A stretch of DNA of 64,000 nucleotides from Ceriagrion tenellum (taxonomy: Eukaryota > Arthropoda > Insecta > Odonata > Coenagrionidae). Position 1 is the stretch's first letter. Every line of letters begins with the position of its first letter. Shown piece by piece: positions 20,648 to 32,319 of this stretch. The notes below the pieces were generated by a model, which saw only the letters and a list, made by a program, of their open reading frames with translations, searched no databases and was not told the origin of the DNA. The DNA lies in contig CAUJGU010000440.1 of NCBI GenBank assembly GCA_963169105.1, positions 1-64,000 on the forward strand. Direction: 5' to 3'. The position numbers were made by a program, and so were the translations under genes.

Positions 20648-21424
20648 TTACCTGTTTTTTGGCGTAATTTTGACGATCGAAGGAACAGAGTTGAAATATT
20701 TTATAACAATGTCCGTTTCGCCATTCTTTTTCCTTTCTTCAAGTTCTTCTGATAACTTGCTATAGAATTACCGTTCCCGGGGGGTTTTGTCATTCCTGGC
20801 AAAGACACAGTCTTTCAAGTTCTTCTTGTTTTTCAAGACTAATAGCGCGTCGCGTGGACTCTGCAAGATTAATTTCAATGGACGCGGTTTGTTTGATTGC
20901 CTTCTGCCAAGACGATGAACGTGTACAACCTCGGTAGATAGAGAAGGGACATCCTTGAGAATATCCACAACTCGCCTACGATCACTATCGTGCGCAGCAC
21001 TTTCATTAGCACAGTCATCCTCTGGAACATTGAACAGAATAACATTGGAAGACCTCCTCTGTCTATCGTTAAATTCACCAATCAGTGATTCAAAAATCAC
21101 GTCTGGTATGGAGTTTTTATTCTTGCACAGGTCCGCTAGCGTGGCTTTGATCTCTTGTAGTTCTGATTTGAAAATTTCAAGAATGGATTTCAACTCGTTT
21201 AGGCCAGTCAGGCTGTTACCGGAAGATTGATCAGCCTTAGCACAGCACACACATAAATATCTCAGCTGTTGTTTGCTTCCAAGATATTGCAATTCACTTC
21301 TTGTTAGACCGGAGCAGGCCGTAGTTTTGTGCACTCGTAGGCCACAACGCGAACAAGAGATCGATGAGTCTTCCGTTGCACTATTACCACATGCGGTGCA
21401 AACATTTACACTTACTAATGGCAT
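20648..21424 (-). pseudogene. LINE-A ORF1, PHD-finger RNA-binding protein
   Basis: ORF1 starts MPLVSVNVCTACGN and opens with a PHD-like zinc finger: CTACG, CSRCG, an H and further cysteines ending YLCVCCAK (about residues 9-61). A helical region (about 75-110) and a conserved domain with NVILFNVPED and VHRLG follow, typical of CR1/Jockey ORF1 proteins that bind the element RNA. The frame stops at 20768-20770 (TAA), but the downstream in-frame sequence continues with ORF1-like residues to a TAA at 20648-20650. I treat the first stop as a single nonsense mutation. The intact part is 218 residues. Confidence 0.75.
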
Positions 21425-21480
21425 CGTAGTATATCAAAAAAAGACCGGTAATGACGTCAACTGAATGATTATTATGATCA

Positions 21481-22074
21481 TATTTATAATACTATAGGCC
21501 CCTTCGGCTATTTTTGGCTGCAATTTGGGAATAATCTTGGTAATTATTTTCCTAGTTTTGAGAATCATTGGTAGTGATACTGCTGGTGTAGGTTTGCTGG
21601 GTGATCAATTCGTATTTTTTTAAACTTAAGGTCAAATGTCAAAGTGTCAAAAGTTTTGTCAATTGCTTGAGGAAAAATACTGTTATTTCGGTCGTGATTT
21701 AGTTGCTATTGAAAATCCTAGAAGATATTATTCAAGGCAGATTGGTAGGCATTTCAAGCATCAACTATCACCATTACAAGTTAGTATTTTCAGCGGTAAC
21801 TACTTTCAGTTTATTAGTTTTGGGGAATTCTTAGTTGTTAATCATTAACTTCTGAGTTGTGTTTTGCATAGTTTACTACTGACTTCTTAGTGGTAAGCTA
21901 AATTTGGTATTTTCATATACTAGGCTGATAGGACAAAGTGTTGAAATCAAGGAGTTCCTCTGACTTTCAACAAACCTTTCACCAGTAGAATATCTAAAAA
22001 GGGATTGTCGTAGAGTGTAGTAGTTCCTCAGTTTGTATGAGTGGTCTAGTGTTCATTTATTAATCCTTTTTTAT
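21481..22074. other. Unassigned sequence between LINE-A and LINE-B
   Basis: No recognised coding region. It may include the 5' UTR of LINE-A at its left side and the decayed 5' part of LINE-B at its right side. Confidence 0.35.
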
Positions 22075-23430
22075 CACATATGCATGCTATTTACCTACTT
22101 GGTGCCATGTATCTCCCTCCAAATTCCAATAGGTCTGCTTGTGAGAATCATTGCAATACAATTGAAGGTATTAAAACTGTATATCAATACAGAGATGTTC
22201 TATCACTTGGTGATCATAATATTCATGATTTTTACTGTAATTGCCCAGTCATTTATAAATATTTACTAGATTAGATTAGAATTTATTTCTTCCAGAGACA
22301 TTACATGGAATGTATAGAACACGTAATAATTCAACAAGTATATAAAAAAAACATATTTACACAGAAAGACTCATAAATAAATCCTCCACTTTGTACAGAC
22401 ATTTCTCGAGGAGAAAGTTATGTAGGAGTCTTCTGAAGGCATTCAAAGTTGTCACATTTTTAATATGGCATGGGATTACATAATATAATTTTATCCCCAC
22501 GACTTTGGGGCCCTGGGAGCACAATTTAAAATTCTGTAGCATTATATGCAAATCCTCAGATCTTCTGGTGTAGTGGTTATGAGAGTTATTACTTTTAGCA
22601 AATACAGACATGTTACATCTAACATATAGCACAACATAATGTGACAGTGTGCCCTGAAGGGGGCATTACACATAGTGCAGTAAAAGTGGGCAAAGTAAAC
22701 ACTCCTGAGTACACCAATACTGATAGCATGCTTCAGCACAGATAGCATATAGTAGATAGAGTTCAACTTTTTACATAAATTATCAATATGTGTCGACCAA
22801 TTCAATCATGGATCAAGGAGAACACCCAGAAATTTGACTTCATCATTAGGTTCACAAACAGAACTGTCAACTAAGGATAACATACTTTGGTAACACTTTT
22901 ATGATGTTGAGAAAACATAATTTGGGTTTTAGGTACATTTAGTGTTAATTTGTTGGTTGTACACCATTGAGACATTCTCACCATGGTACTGTTTAGCCAT
23001 TCTGTCATATCATCGTCACATGAATTATAACTCAGAACATTTACTTCATCTGCAAACATTATAACCTTGTCATTACCTTGCATATTATAATAAGCAAGCT
23101 AAAATCATCCCACAACAAATTATAACTTGAGACAGTCAATTATCTTCAGTTATTTCAAATTAACAAATCCTCTAACTCCATGCATGAGATTGGACCTGAC
23201 TTTCTGTGACAAAACAGAGGTAACCTCTTGCATTGATGTCAATCCACTTCTACCTGCTGATATTTATCATTCAGCCCTTAATTTTATCATTCCTCAAAAG
23301 GATTGTTCTTTTTATAAAAAAAGACAGATAGGTAACACTGATTATGACTACAGGAAGTGTGCTTTTACATCAATTATTTCCTTTAACAAATACGTAAATT
23401 GGCCATGGCTGCTGAGTTATATAGGATGAC
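22075..23430 (+). mobile_element. LINE-B, plus-strand relative of LINE-A, interrupted
   Basis: Two plus-strand pieces match LINE-A ORF2. 22075-22262 encodes YLPPNSNRSACENHCNTIEG and SLGDHNIHDF (endonuclease). 23105-23430 encodes RLDLTFCDKTE, NPLLPADIYHSALNF and INWPG-like residues (linker). The pieces are adjacent in the protein but separated by about 840 bp of a minus-strand LINE. The endonuclease aspartate of the GDFN box is changed to GDHN, so this copy is dead. Only about 500 bp of LINE-B remains. Confidence 0.75.
22263..23104 (-). pseudogene. 5'-truncated minus-strand LINE inserted in LINE-B
   Basis: The minus strand carries the C-terminal half of a LINE reverse transcriptase in fragments: FADEVNVLSYNS (a YADD box degraded to FADE), CTTNKLTLNVPKTQ, then LNWSTHIDNLCKKLNS and a tail with HNFLLEKCLYKVEDL. 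Its 3' end carries a short repeated tail (TCTAA units, plus-strand AGATTAGATTAG at 22268-22279). The copy is 5' truncated, as usual for LINEs. It sits exactly at the break in LINE-B, so it inserted later. I found no clear target duplication. Confidence 0.7.
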
Positions 23431-24219
23431 TTTTTATCAGATATACATGGTAATTACTTAATTATATTTTTCTAATAGTAGATAGCGACTCGTTTAAGTA
23501 TTCGTAAAAGGTTAGAAAGCTCTTGTATTTTCTTTTTATGGTTAACATTTTATAAATTATTTATTTATGTATTAACATTTTGAGTGAGGCATATATATTC
23601 ATATTATAACAAGCCCACTTCTATTTCACGTCTCAATTGTGTTCTCATTAAGGTGTCAGTTCTAATGAGTTTTGCTATATGTCGAAATTTTCAAATTGAA
23701 GAGTAGGTAACTTTTTCTCTCGGATCACACAACAGTCGTATGTTGTTTTTGTAGGTGGGGGAGGAAATGGTTACGAGAAATGTTTTCTCTGGCGCATGCA
23801 GCACTTTGCATTTTGGGAAATTCAATATGGAGGCACATTTAGGATAAACTCCATCTACCCTAAGTCCGACGCCTGAAAAAGCCAGCTATTTCCGCTCCCT
23901 CTTGATGCTTAACGAGTTGGGACTCACTTCAAGATGGCGTCCTCCCTAAATCTGCCGAGATAGCTGCCTAAATGACTAGTTGGGATACAGCTTAAGAATT
24001 TCCTTTCGCAGGTCAACATTTTCCTGTCGAGCATATTCTTAATCCCCTCATTCTCCCTATCGAACTGTGGCGACGAAGGTCTTTTTTCCGTTCCGTATGT
24101 TTATTGCTTTCCCAGGCAGGGGGCGTGGTTCGACCGTGTTGTCACATCGACGCCTACTCGAGACTTAAAAATTATTTGGCTCCGAGGTGGAAAGTTTTTT
24201 TTGGACAGGAGTATACAAA
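23431..24219. other. Unassigned sequence with an inverted copy of the 17-kb MITE end
   Basis: Mostly AT-rich. At 23961-23994 the sequence ending GTTGGGATACAGCTTAA is the reverse complement, with small gaps, of the arm at 17075-17106. Another ACGAGTTGGGACTCAC lies at about 23910. No coding sequence recognised. Confidence 0.5.
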
Positions 24220-25676
24220 ACAGGGATGAAATGGGCATTTAATAAAACTGGGATGAGCTGAAAAGGACAATCACAGACATAGCAGAGGGGAATCATGAGT
24301 TGGACAGCCAATACAATTAGCCATGGATAATGACTGAGATCAGGACAATAATTAAAGAAAGAAAAAATACAGGAACCCCAGAAACGGAGGTGAGGGAACC
24401 CTCAACAAGAACCTTAGGAACCAAGTCAATCAAGAATATAAGGCCATGACGATTGGATCGAAAGCTGCTGCCAGGAGATCAATGAAAACATGAACAATGG
24501 AAACACTATAACAGCATTCAAGCTAGTGAAGAAAATCTTCAGAGAGGATAACAAGAAGCAAAATCTTCAATGTCTTCATCTTCTATCATACTGATACATT
24601 ATATAGAAGATATACATATAGAAGATGAAGACATTGGCAATAGATGGAAGCAATACACCAGACAACTACCAACGGCTGACGCAGCCGGAAGTAAAACTAA
24701 TGAATAAGGAAAGCGATGTTGACGAAGAAGATTGGGACCCACTCATACTGAGGAATGAATTCGATAGTGCAGAAGAAGACCTCAAGAAAAACAAAGCACA
24801 TAGAACAGACCTAATCAATGGAGAAATCACCAAAAGGCTCGGAAGTAAAGCCAAGGATAACCAGGACGAGAGAATCAAAAATAGCAGAATAGTGCCAGAG
24901 GACTTTCAAAGGAGTGCGATGATTACGATACCAAAGAAGACTGAGAGATGTGAAGAGCACCGAACCTTGAATCTAGTGTCACATGCATAAAAAATACATA
25001 ATTAATAAGCCGAAGAATGGAAAGGAAATTCGGAGACAACCTCGTAGAAAACCAGTTTAGATATAGGAAGAAGCGGGGCACCAGGGAGGTTATTTTCTGC
25101 CTGAGAGGAATGGTAGACAAAGCAGTATGTGAGAACAAACCTATGTATGTTGCATCTGTGGACCTGGAGAAAGCCTCTGATGACGTTGAGTGGAACTCAG
25201 TTGAACAGACTGCTTAAAAAACTGGGAATGAATTACGATGACAAGAATAATCTATCAACTACACATGAATTACATATATAGGAAGAATTAAATATACAGG
25301 TGAACAGGAATGCAAATTAGCTATGGAAGTCATAAAATTAGACGCTAAAATTAGCTAACGAGTAAGACCATAAGATAAGCACAAGGAAATGAACTGAATG
25401 GAATAAAGACAGATGGAGAAGAACAAAATAAGTCTGCTTTGTAGATGATATTGCTGACACAACTGGAAACTGACAACCTTCACAGGTCACTAAAGGTAAT
25501 GCACTAAGTTCTCCAAGATTACAACATGAAAATAAGTAAGATGGATGACTACAATCCTTGCGTGCAGAAGAGAGAAGCTGAATACAGAAGTCACGCTGAG
25601 AGGAGAGAAATGAGAGCAAGTGGATTCCTTCACCAATCTCGTGAATATACCATGACGTAGGACAGAAGAAGTACAA
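24220..25676 (+). pseudogene. RTE-like LINE-C, 5' part of ORF2
   Basis: A heavily mutated plus-strand reverse transcriptase region. Visible pieces are a linker with WKQY-like residues near 24640, QFRYRKKRGTREVIFCLRG and VASVDLEKASDDVEW near 25060-25195 (the DLEKAFD catalytic block with F changed to S). It is cut at about 25680 by LINE-D, and its C-terminal part reappears at 32320-32504. Many stops and shifts make it an old copy. Confidence 0.6.
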
Positions 25677-25689
25677 CAGACATCAACTT

Positions 25690-26231
25690 ATTCATTTATT
25701 TGAAAAATGTCCACATACAACACTAATACCAATTTACAGAGGCCAAATTAACAGAACATATAAGAAACGATTACACAAAACATTACAAAGAAAATAACAA
25801 AATATCTGATAAAGGGGTTGTGCTACTTATTTTTGGAGGGATGAGAGAGGGCCAGGTTTGCAAATGCACTGGAAGAATAGAGAAAATGGATCATTGCTCT
25901 CAGGAAGGGAATTCAGCATAGAGGGAAGGCGGAAAAAAATTGAGCGTTGAGAGAGTGATTATCTGGGAACTGGTCAATGGAATACAGAGTGGGTGTATGT
26001 AGGCTGTAGGGAGGGTACTCAGAAATTTATAAACGGAAGGACTTCGGGACAGTCTGTGATGGAGTAAAGGATGTTGTAAATACATTTTAGGACAGTTTTA
26101 ATGTGGAGACATGGAAGATTGTAAATGGAGAGAGAAGAGAGAATGGCATCCATGGACGTGTCATGCATTACGGGGGACTCTGTACTTCACTATTCTTGCG
26201 AAGAAATGAGTTAAAAAGTATCAAGGGTTGC
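25690..26231 (-). pseudogene. LINE-D ORF2 C-terminus, displaced by RTE-E
   Basis: The minus-strand sequence below 26247 reads on from the APSNL motif with ATLDTF and, further along, a region with SIFFRLPSMLNSLPES-like residues, the usual SFFPRTIRLWNSLP C-terminal block of Jockey/CR1 LINEs. A short AT-rich 3' UTR and AATAAAT tail follow. Confidence 0.65.
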
Positions 26232-26530
26232 AAGATTAGATGGAGCACTCCCTCTCCGCTATCTCCATCTTGAAGCAATGAGGGGGCTTGCTCGCCTAAA
26301 GGTCCCTGAGAGCTATGCTGGCGGGAGCTTAAGCTCCTGGTAAAGCCGAACAGGTCAAAGGTGATAGGCCAGACAAAGAGAGATACCCTGGTTCTCCAGG
26401 TTGGGGGTTGCCAACAGCGTAAGACCATCAACCTCGCCCCAGAAAAACTTTTTTCCTGTTAGGAAACGCCAACAAAAACCCTCGGATATGGACTGGAATA
26501 ACTGATTTAGACCCCAGCCTAACCAAGAGG

Positions 26531-27170
26531 ATATGAGATTTGGTTCATGGAATGTGAGAACCCTGGCTGGTCCAGGAAAGATAGACATTATAATTTAAGA
26601 AATTGATAGGTACGTATAGATTTAGTAGCACTAGAAGAAACATTATGGCCAAATAAATAGTAAGAATTATGTATTATATTATAGTGGTTGTCATGATCGT
26701 TGGCACTATGCAGGAGTAATTTTGCTGTCAAAAAATGTATCCTAGAATCTGACATAGCTTATGAAGCTTATTGAGACTATGTATACATGTACAATTAGAC
26801 TTGAGGGAAAGTTCAATAACATTTCATTGATTAGTTTCTCTGCTCCTACAGACGAAACTGAAGATGAAAAAAAGGATTTCTTCTATGCTCAACTAGAAGA
26901 AATTTTTTCAAAGTTAACAAGCTATGATACTAAAGTTCTCTGAGATACTAATGCAAACATAGGTAAAGAAACTGTTTGGAAAATTGTTGCAGGCAGAAAC
27001 AGTTTACATGATGTTTCAAATGACAATGGAGTTAGATTACTAAGTTTTGCTACCTCAATGCATCTTTTTATTGCAAGTACTAAGTTCCCGCACAAATCCA
27101 TACATAAAGAAACATAGATGTCTCCAAATGGAACCACCAGGAACCAAATAGACCGTGTATTACTTGATAA
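26531..27170 (+). pseudogene. RTE-E AP endonuclease
   Basis: Begins MRFGSWNVRTLAGPGK, followed by LVALEETLW (catalytic glutamate), ISFSAPTDETEDEKKDFFYA, a GDTNANIG-like box near 26941 (after a TGA replacing the first glycine), SLHDVSNDNGVRLLSFAT and a TTRNQIDRVLLD block. This pattern is typical of RTE-type endonucleases. It is interrupted by stops, including the TGA at 26941. Confidence 0.65.
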
Positions 27171-27959
27171 GAGGTGAAGGATCTCAGGTTTTCCCAGCGT
27201 ATCTGATGGATAAAGGTGGAAAACCCGAGAAACCTTTATCCAATTCATAAGAGGCACGTTAAAGCAATAGTAGATGTAAAAAGTGAGTGGGGTTCAGAAT
27301 GTGGCACTGACCACTATTTGGTACTACCAGTGATAAGACAAAGAATAACATGACATGAAAAAATAAGTGTAAATAAGGTAACTGGGAAAATTTAATCTGA
27401 TGAGATGAAGATACCGGTCCAGGCAGGCCACAAGCGTTACAAGCACAGAACTTGGAAGAGGAAAATGAAGAAACTCAGGTACAGAAACTTCGGCAAACTT
27501 GCAAATTGTGAATAAAAGATACATCTGGAGAAGTTTTTATGAAGAAAAAGATTTCTAAGAAACCTTGGTTCAACGTGGCTTGTCAGGAACTAATTTCTAA
27601 AAGGAAAGATGCTAAATCTAAGGTCCTTCAAGCCAAAATGCAGAAGCAAGAGAAGCATAGAAAGAAATTAACTGGAAAGTAAATAAAACTCTAAGAACTG
27701 AGAAGAGAAAGTACATAAACAATATGCTTACAAAAGCAGAACAGGACTTAGCGCTGAGTAACACCAAAGATTTTCATAGGACCGTGAGAACTTAGCAGAA
27801 GGATACTCTCCTAAAGTTATGGGGGTGAATGACAAGGATTGAAATGCAGTGGGGGATGTAGCAACAGTCCTACAGACATGGAAATGTTACTTCAAAGACT
27901 TTCTTAACTCAGATAACATCAGAGCAGAAAACGAACAAGAAGAGGTAGTACAGAGTGAG

Positions 27960-29490
27960 AATCAAGATATGGTTCCAGAACCAACTATGTAAGAAATTGA
28001 GAATGTGATAAAAACAATAAAGAATGGAAAAGCCCCTGGAGAGGACGGAATATCTATTAAATTTATAAAAAAAATGGAGGTGGACCACTGATACAGTTTC
28101 TCTACAAGATGATAGTGAGAATCTGGAAACTGGAAGAAATGCCAAAAGAGTGGAAGGAGGCAGTGATTGTACCACTCTACAAAAAGGGGATAAACTAGAC
28201 TGCTCAAATTACAAGGGGATATCTCTTCTAAACTGAAAGTATAAAATACTTTCCAAAATTATATTAAATAGATTAAAAGTGTATGGAAATGAAATAATTG
28301 GGGAGCATCAAGCAGGGTCTATCAAAGAGAAATCAACCACGGACCAAATATTTGTTTTGAAAGAGCTGGCCACAAAATATTGGGAGTGTAACAAAGATCT
28401 CTTTGAGCTATTTATTAATTTTAAGAGGGCATATGATAGTGTTATTAGATCAAAACTTTAGCTGACACTTAGAGTAACATCCTGGAAAAGATTGTAAGAC
28501 TAAATAAAATGTGTGTGGAAGGCTCGAGAGTTAAAGTGGTTTTGAAGGGGTTTATACAGATACCTTTGACATCAGCACAGGGGTAAGACAAGGAAATGAA
28601 TTGTCTCCACTTTTGTTCAACTTCGCCCTTGAAAAAGCTTAGAAGACGACAAAAGCCCTACCAAGAGGTGCAAACATTGAAGGATGAATCAATGAACGAG
28701 CATTCGCAGATGATGTAGCCATAATAGCTGACAATAAAACAGACCTAAAAGCACTAGCTGAAGTTTTCTTAGGAGAAGCAGGCAAAGTTGGTTTACAGGT
28801 AAACGAAGGAAAAACTAAATATATGAAAATATGAAGAGAGGCAGAGCCAATCAACTCAACGTTGGAAGTCAGGGGTCACCAATTTGCAGTAACTGAAGAA
28901 TTCAAGTATCTGGGAGTTACTATCACCAGTCAATAAGAATGGATCAGGAAATACAAGTAAGATCAAACGCAGCCAATGGGTGTTACTGGAGTTGGTCAAA
29001 ACCGTTGAAGAGCAGGCTTGTGAAGAAATACAAAAATTAGAATATACCTAGCGATTATCCAACCTGTTCTCTTGTATGGGTCAGAAGCGTGGAAACTGAC
29101 AAAGTAAACACAGAAAAAGTTGTTGACTTTTGAAAACAAGATATTAAGATGAATATATGGACCACCTCTTCAAGCAGGAATATGGAGAATAAAGATAAAC
29201 AGAGAACTCAGAGATTTATATAGAAGATCTGATATTGTGGCCGTGGTTAGAAGCAGAAGGATAAGATGGCTTGGTCATGTCAGAAGAAGAGAAGAGGATA
29301 CAGTCATACGAAGTGTGTGGAGGGGACATCCAGAAGGAAGGCGCCCACCAGGAAGGCCAAGAATAAGATGGGATGACCAAGTAGCCAATGATGAGTGAAA
29401 ACTGGGCGGTGACATTGAGATGGCGGAAAACAAAAAAGTCTGGAGGCAACTTGTAGATGAGGCCAAAAATCAGCTTGGATTTGAGTGGCC
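27960..29490 (+). pseudogene. RTE-E reverse transcriptase and C-terminal domain
   Basis: Visible blocks in order: IENVIKTIKNGKAPGEDGIS, KEAVIVPLYKKG, GEHQAGSIKEKSTTDQIFVL, LFINFKRAYDSV, FADDVAIIADNKTDLKAL (FADD box near 28705), FKYLGVTI-like residues, LYGSEAWKLT, RIRWLGHVRRREED and GRRPPGRPRIRWDD. The catalytic aspartates of the FADD box are kept, while a block I phenylalanine-lysine replacement (FKRAYDS) and many stops break the frame. It ends just before the right target duplication. Confidence 0.7.
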
Positions 29491-29585
29491 CCTTGAGTAA
29501 GATTAGATGGAGCAGACATCACCCAAAAAGGAGAGCAATACATGACCACTGGAAGAACAATCATTGAGAAATATGACTGAAGAGC

Positions 29586-31127
29586 TTAGGGATCCTTGAT
29601 TTCTGTGTAGCAGTATAGAAGGCCTAGGAGAGACATACCTTTCAATTTAATTGTCTGAATATGATCGGAGAAACTAAGTTTGTAATCCATTAATACACCA
29701 AGAACCTTTACTGATGACAGATTGTTTAGGGGTGATGAATTAACAGGGGTAATTGAAGTAGGAATTTTTGTAGGTGAAAAGACATGGCATCGCACTTGCT
29801 TTCATTTAACATTAACTTCCAGGTAGTGCACCAATGAGAGATCATATTTAAAGCATTCTGGAGTTCGTGACAGTTGGTGGGGGCATGAATGGTTTTAAAT
29901 ATTTTACAATAATCAGCATACAACAGCATTCTTAGGAGGTGTGCACTAGGGAGGCTAAGTCATCAATGTATCAATTGAAAAGATATAGTCTGATGACGCT
30001 GCCTTGGGCAACTCCTGACATTACAGGAGACCAACAAGATGAGGTGCCAGAAAGAATTACATGCTGGGTTCTATCATTAAGGAAGCTGGATAAGAGGCTG
30101 AGAAATTTACCATGGATGTTAAACCTTTGACTGAGTTTATGAAGGAGGCGGCTATGGTTGAGAGAATCAAAGACTTTCAAGAAGTCGAGAAATATGGCAT
30201 CAAGCTGGGCTTTCTTGGATATTGAGTCAACATCATGGCATTGGAAAACTGATAAATTAGTTAGGCATGACCGCCCCGGAAGGAAACCTTGTTGATTGAT
30301 CAACAGAGAAAGGGACATGAAATAATAAAGTCAGTTTAGATTAATACTGACAGGACGGGAGAAAGAATTGGAAGTAGAGATAGGGCGGTAATTAGCAACA
30401 GCATTTTTAGAACCAGATTTATGTACGGGAATGGCATTAGCAAATTTAAACTGCAATGCAAAAACACCATGGGAAAAGCAACGATAGAATAGTAAGCATA
30501 AGGGTTGTGCGAATGAGGATGCACAGTTACGTACCAATATAGGGCTGAGACCGTCGGGACCTGGGGAATGATGAGGGGAAATCTTGCAAATATATGCATA
30601 AACTTCCTGAGGGTCGGTCTGTATTTGGGATAGGCAGTGATTGGAGTTTGGAATGAGCACATGATCAAGGTTAAATGAGACACTTGATTAGGTTTCAGAC
30701 ATTCAGAAAAGAATTTAAGGAATACATTTGGCCTACCTGAGGCCAGGACACTGAGATGATTATGTGAAACAGTATCCGGAATAAGAGGATGATTACGGCT
30801 ACGATTGATAGAAGACCAGAATTTATTGGAATTGGAAGTAACAGATGAAAATAGGCTTTGGGCATACTCTTCATTATCTCGACAGATCGAGGTTTTGGAG
30901 TAAAGGCATAGGTCAGAAAAGGAGCGATGAGTGTGAGTATTAGGAAATGATCTGTAAAGATACCAAGCACGGATCTTATTTCCTAGAATGCACATTGTAT
31001 CTGATTTAAACAAAGAGGGGAATTTTTTTGTCTTTGGCTTGACAATCGGGACAAAATCTTTCTTGAAACTCTTGTGGACAGCGTAGATGAGGTCAACTGC
31101 TTCTTCAGGAGACAAAGAGGTAAACAC
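29586..31127 (-). pseudogene. LINE-D ORF2 reverse transcriptase, 5' part
   Basis: Frames across this interval give, in order, a linker with SFKKDFVPIVKPK, HHSPGPDGLSPILVRN, VANYRPIST, QQGFLPGRSCLTNL, IFLDFLKVFDSLNH (catalytic aspartate block, A changed to V), SGVAQGSVI, LLYADYCKIF (YADD reduced to YADY) and VKVLGVLMDYKLSFSDHI. The lost aspartate of the YADD box and the repeated frame changes show a dead copy. The next residues continue through 29499 and then, after RTE-E, at 26247. Confidence 0.75.
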
Positions 31128-31130
31128 ACC

Positions 31131-32040
31131 CTAAGGGATAAGTCGAGGCAGTGGCAAATATCCTCCCGACAAGCCTTTGCCCAGGATGGGAGGGGGGGCA
31201 CGGGGGTACTGTGCGGGGCTCCTAGGAATCCCTGAAAAGGGAAGTTGTGTCCAGGGACTTGTGGTCCGTGTCGAAAATATTTCACCCGGGGTGATCGCGT
31301 CAGGGGAAACGGAAGAAAGGAGTAGGTCCAATGCTGCCAAGTCACGGGTGCTGTGGAGATTATATTGAGGTAGGCTTAGACCTTGAATAAAATGTTCTAA
31401 TACAACATTACCATGTGCGTTGAGGGGATGGCCACTCATTGAAGAGTTCCAGCAAATGGACAGATTGAAATCACCCACAGAGGATAATTAGTCCAAGATA
31501 AATCGCTCTTCATACTAAGTCCATAGTCAAGAGTCCAAATACAAAGTCAAGTTCTAAAGCACTTTGATGTCATTGGTAAAAACAACCAATAGAAATTTTA
31601 TTTAATTTCGCCTGTTTTCCAGTGGGTAGATGAACTTCGGTCCTCACCATTTCACATTCCGTCTCAAGGTCTGTGTGGCATTTTGAGGGGAACTGAGAGT
31701 TGATGGCAAGGAGCACTCCGCCACCTCTGGAAGGTCGATCCCGACAGTAAATAGCGTGAGAATTCGAGAAAGATAGCTCACAATCTCTTACAGAAGGACC
31801 AAGCCAGGTCTCAGAGAGTGCTATAATATCCAACTGAGACAGTTATTGTGCATGCAAATCACAGACGGTTAACTTATTCTTGATGCTTCTCACATTCTGG
31901 TAGTACATATGCACTAAGGGAACACTGGGAGGGCCAGGGTTAAGGTTTATATCTCCAGAGAGTATCAAGAACAGTAGGACAAGAATTGCACACCGAGGGT
32001 AAGGTGTCGAGGGTGTGGAGAGTGCCCGAGGGATCGCCAA
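31131..32040 (-). pseudogene. LINE-D ORF2 N-terminus: AP endonuclease
   Basis: The start carries LILSGDINLNPGP and MYYQNVRSIKNKL, the hallmark N-terminus of CR1/L2/Jockey ORF2. Then come IIALSETWLGPSV (catalytic glutamate), RPSRGGGVLLAIN and MGDFNLSICWNSS. These form an apurinic endonuclease. It is spread over frames at 31843-32040, 31570-31833 and 31131-31478, so at least two frameshifts or stops break it. Confidence 0.75.
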
Positions 32041-32319
32041 GACTTGGGAAATAGGGTGCCGGAGTATCGAAGGTCACAGGGAGAGAAACCGGCAAAGGCG
32101 GAGAAATAAAAACTTCCGTAGCCAAAATTCTCTAACGGGGATGAATCGAAAAAAAGGTTGGGATTGGCTAGAACACACACCTGTAGAAGAACACACTGAA
32201 AAATTCAGCGAAAGAACAAAACTCACAGCACAAAAGCAAAAAAACACAGCAGCGAGAGCAATATGTGTTCCCTCAATGGCAGCCAAATATGTGAAAACAA
32301 GCCTACGTATGGAGAATGG

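Larger units (their letters stand above)
17311..21480 (-). mobile_element. LINE-A, near full-length Jockey/CR1-group retrotransposon
   Basis: This is a minus-strand non-LTR retrotransposon with ORF1 (20648-21424), an ORF2 apurinic endonuclease (about 19926-20640), a linker region (19319-20038) and a reverse transcriptase (17808-19301). It ends in a (TTA)n/(ATT)n tail at 17311-17331 on its 3' side. Breaks are few: one stop near the end of ORF1, and two frame shifts in ORF2 near 20030 and 19310-19420. It is therefore a fairly young but dead copy. A plus-strand relative lies next door at 22075-23430. The exact 5' end and target duplication were not resolved. Confidence 0.85.
26248..29498 (+). 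mobile_element. RTE-E, RTE-like LINE with 16-bp target duplication
   Basis: A 3,251-bp plus-strand non-LTR element inserted in LINE-D. The 16-bp sequence AAGATTAGATGGAGCA occurs at 26232-26247 and 29499-29514, exactly flanking it, and LINE-D coding sense resumes across the site. It has a GC-rich 5' UTR (26248-26530), an endonuclease and a reverse transcriptase, and ends just after the C-terminal coding region with a very short 3' UTR. It contains many stops, so it is dead, but it looks nearly full length. Confidence 0.85.
25683..32300 (-). mobile_element. LINE-D, CR1/Jockey-group LINE split by RTE-E
   Basis: One minus-strand LINE in two blocks: 29499-32300 (5' UTR, endonuclease, reverse transcriptase start to middle) and 25683-26247 (reverse transcriptase C-terminus and 3' tail). 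The blocks join in sense at APSNL, with the RTE-E insertion and its 16-bp duplication exactly between. Its 3' end has an AATAAATGAATAAG tail at about 25690. It interrupts LINE-C. Its frames contain several shifts. The 5' boundary near 32300 is approximate. Confidence 0.8.
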
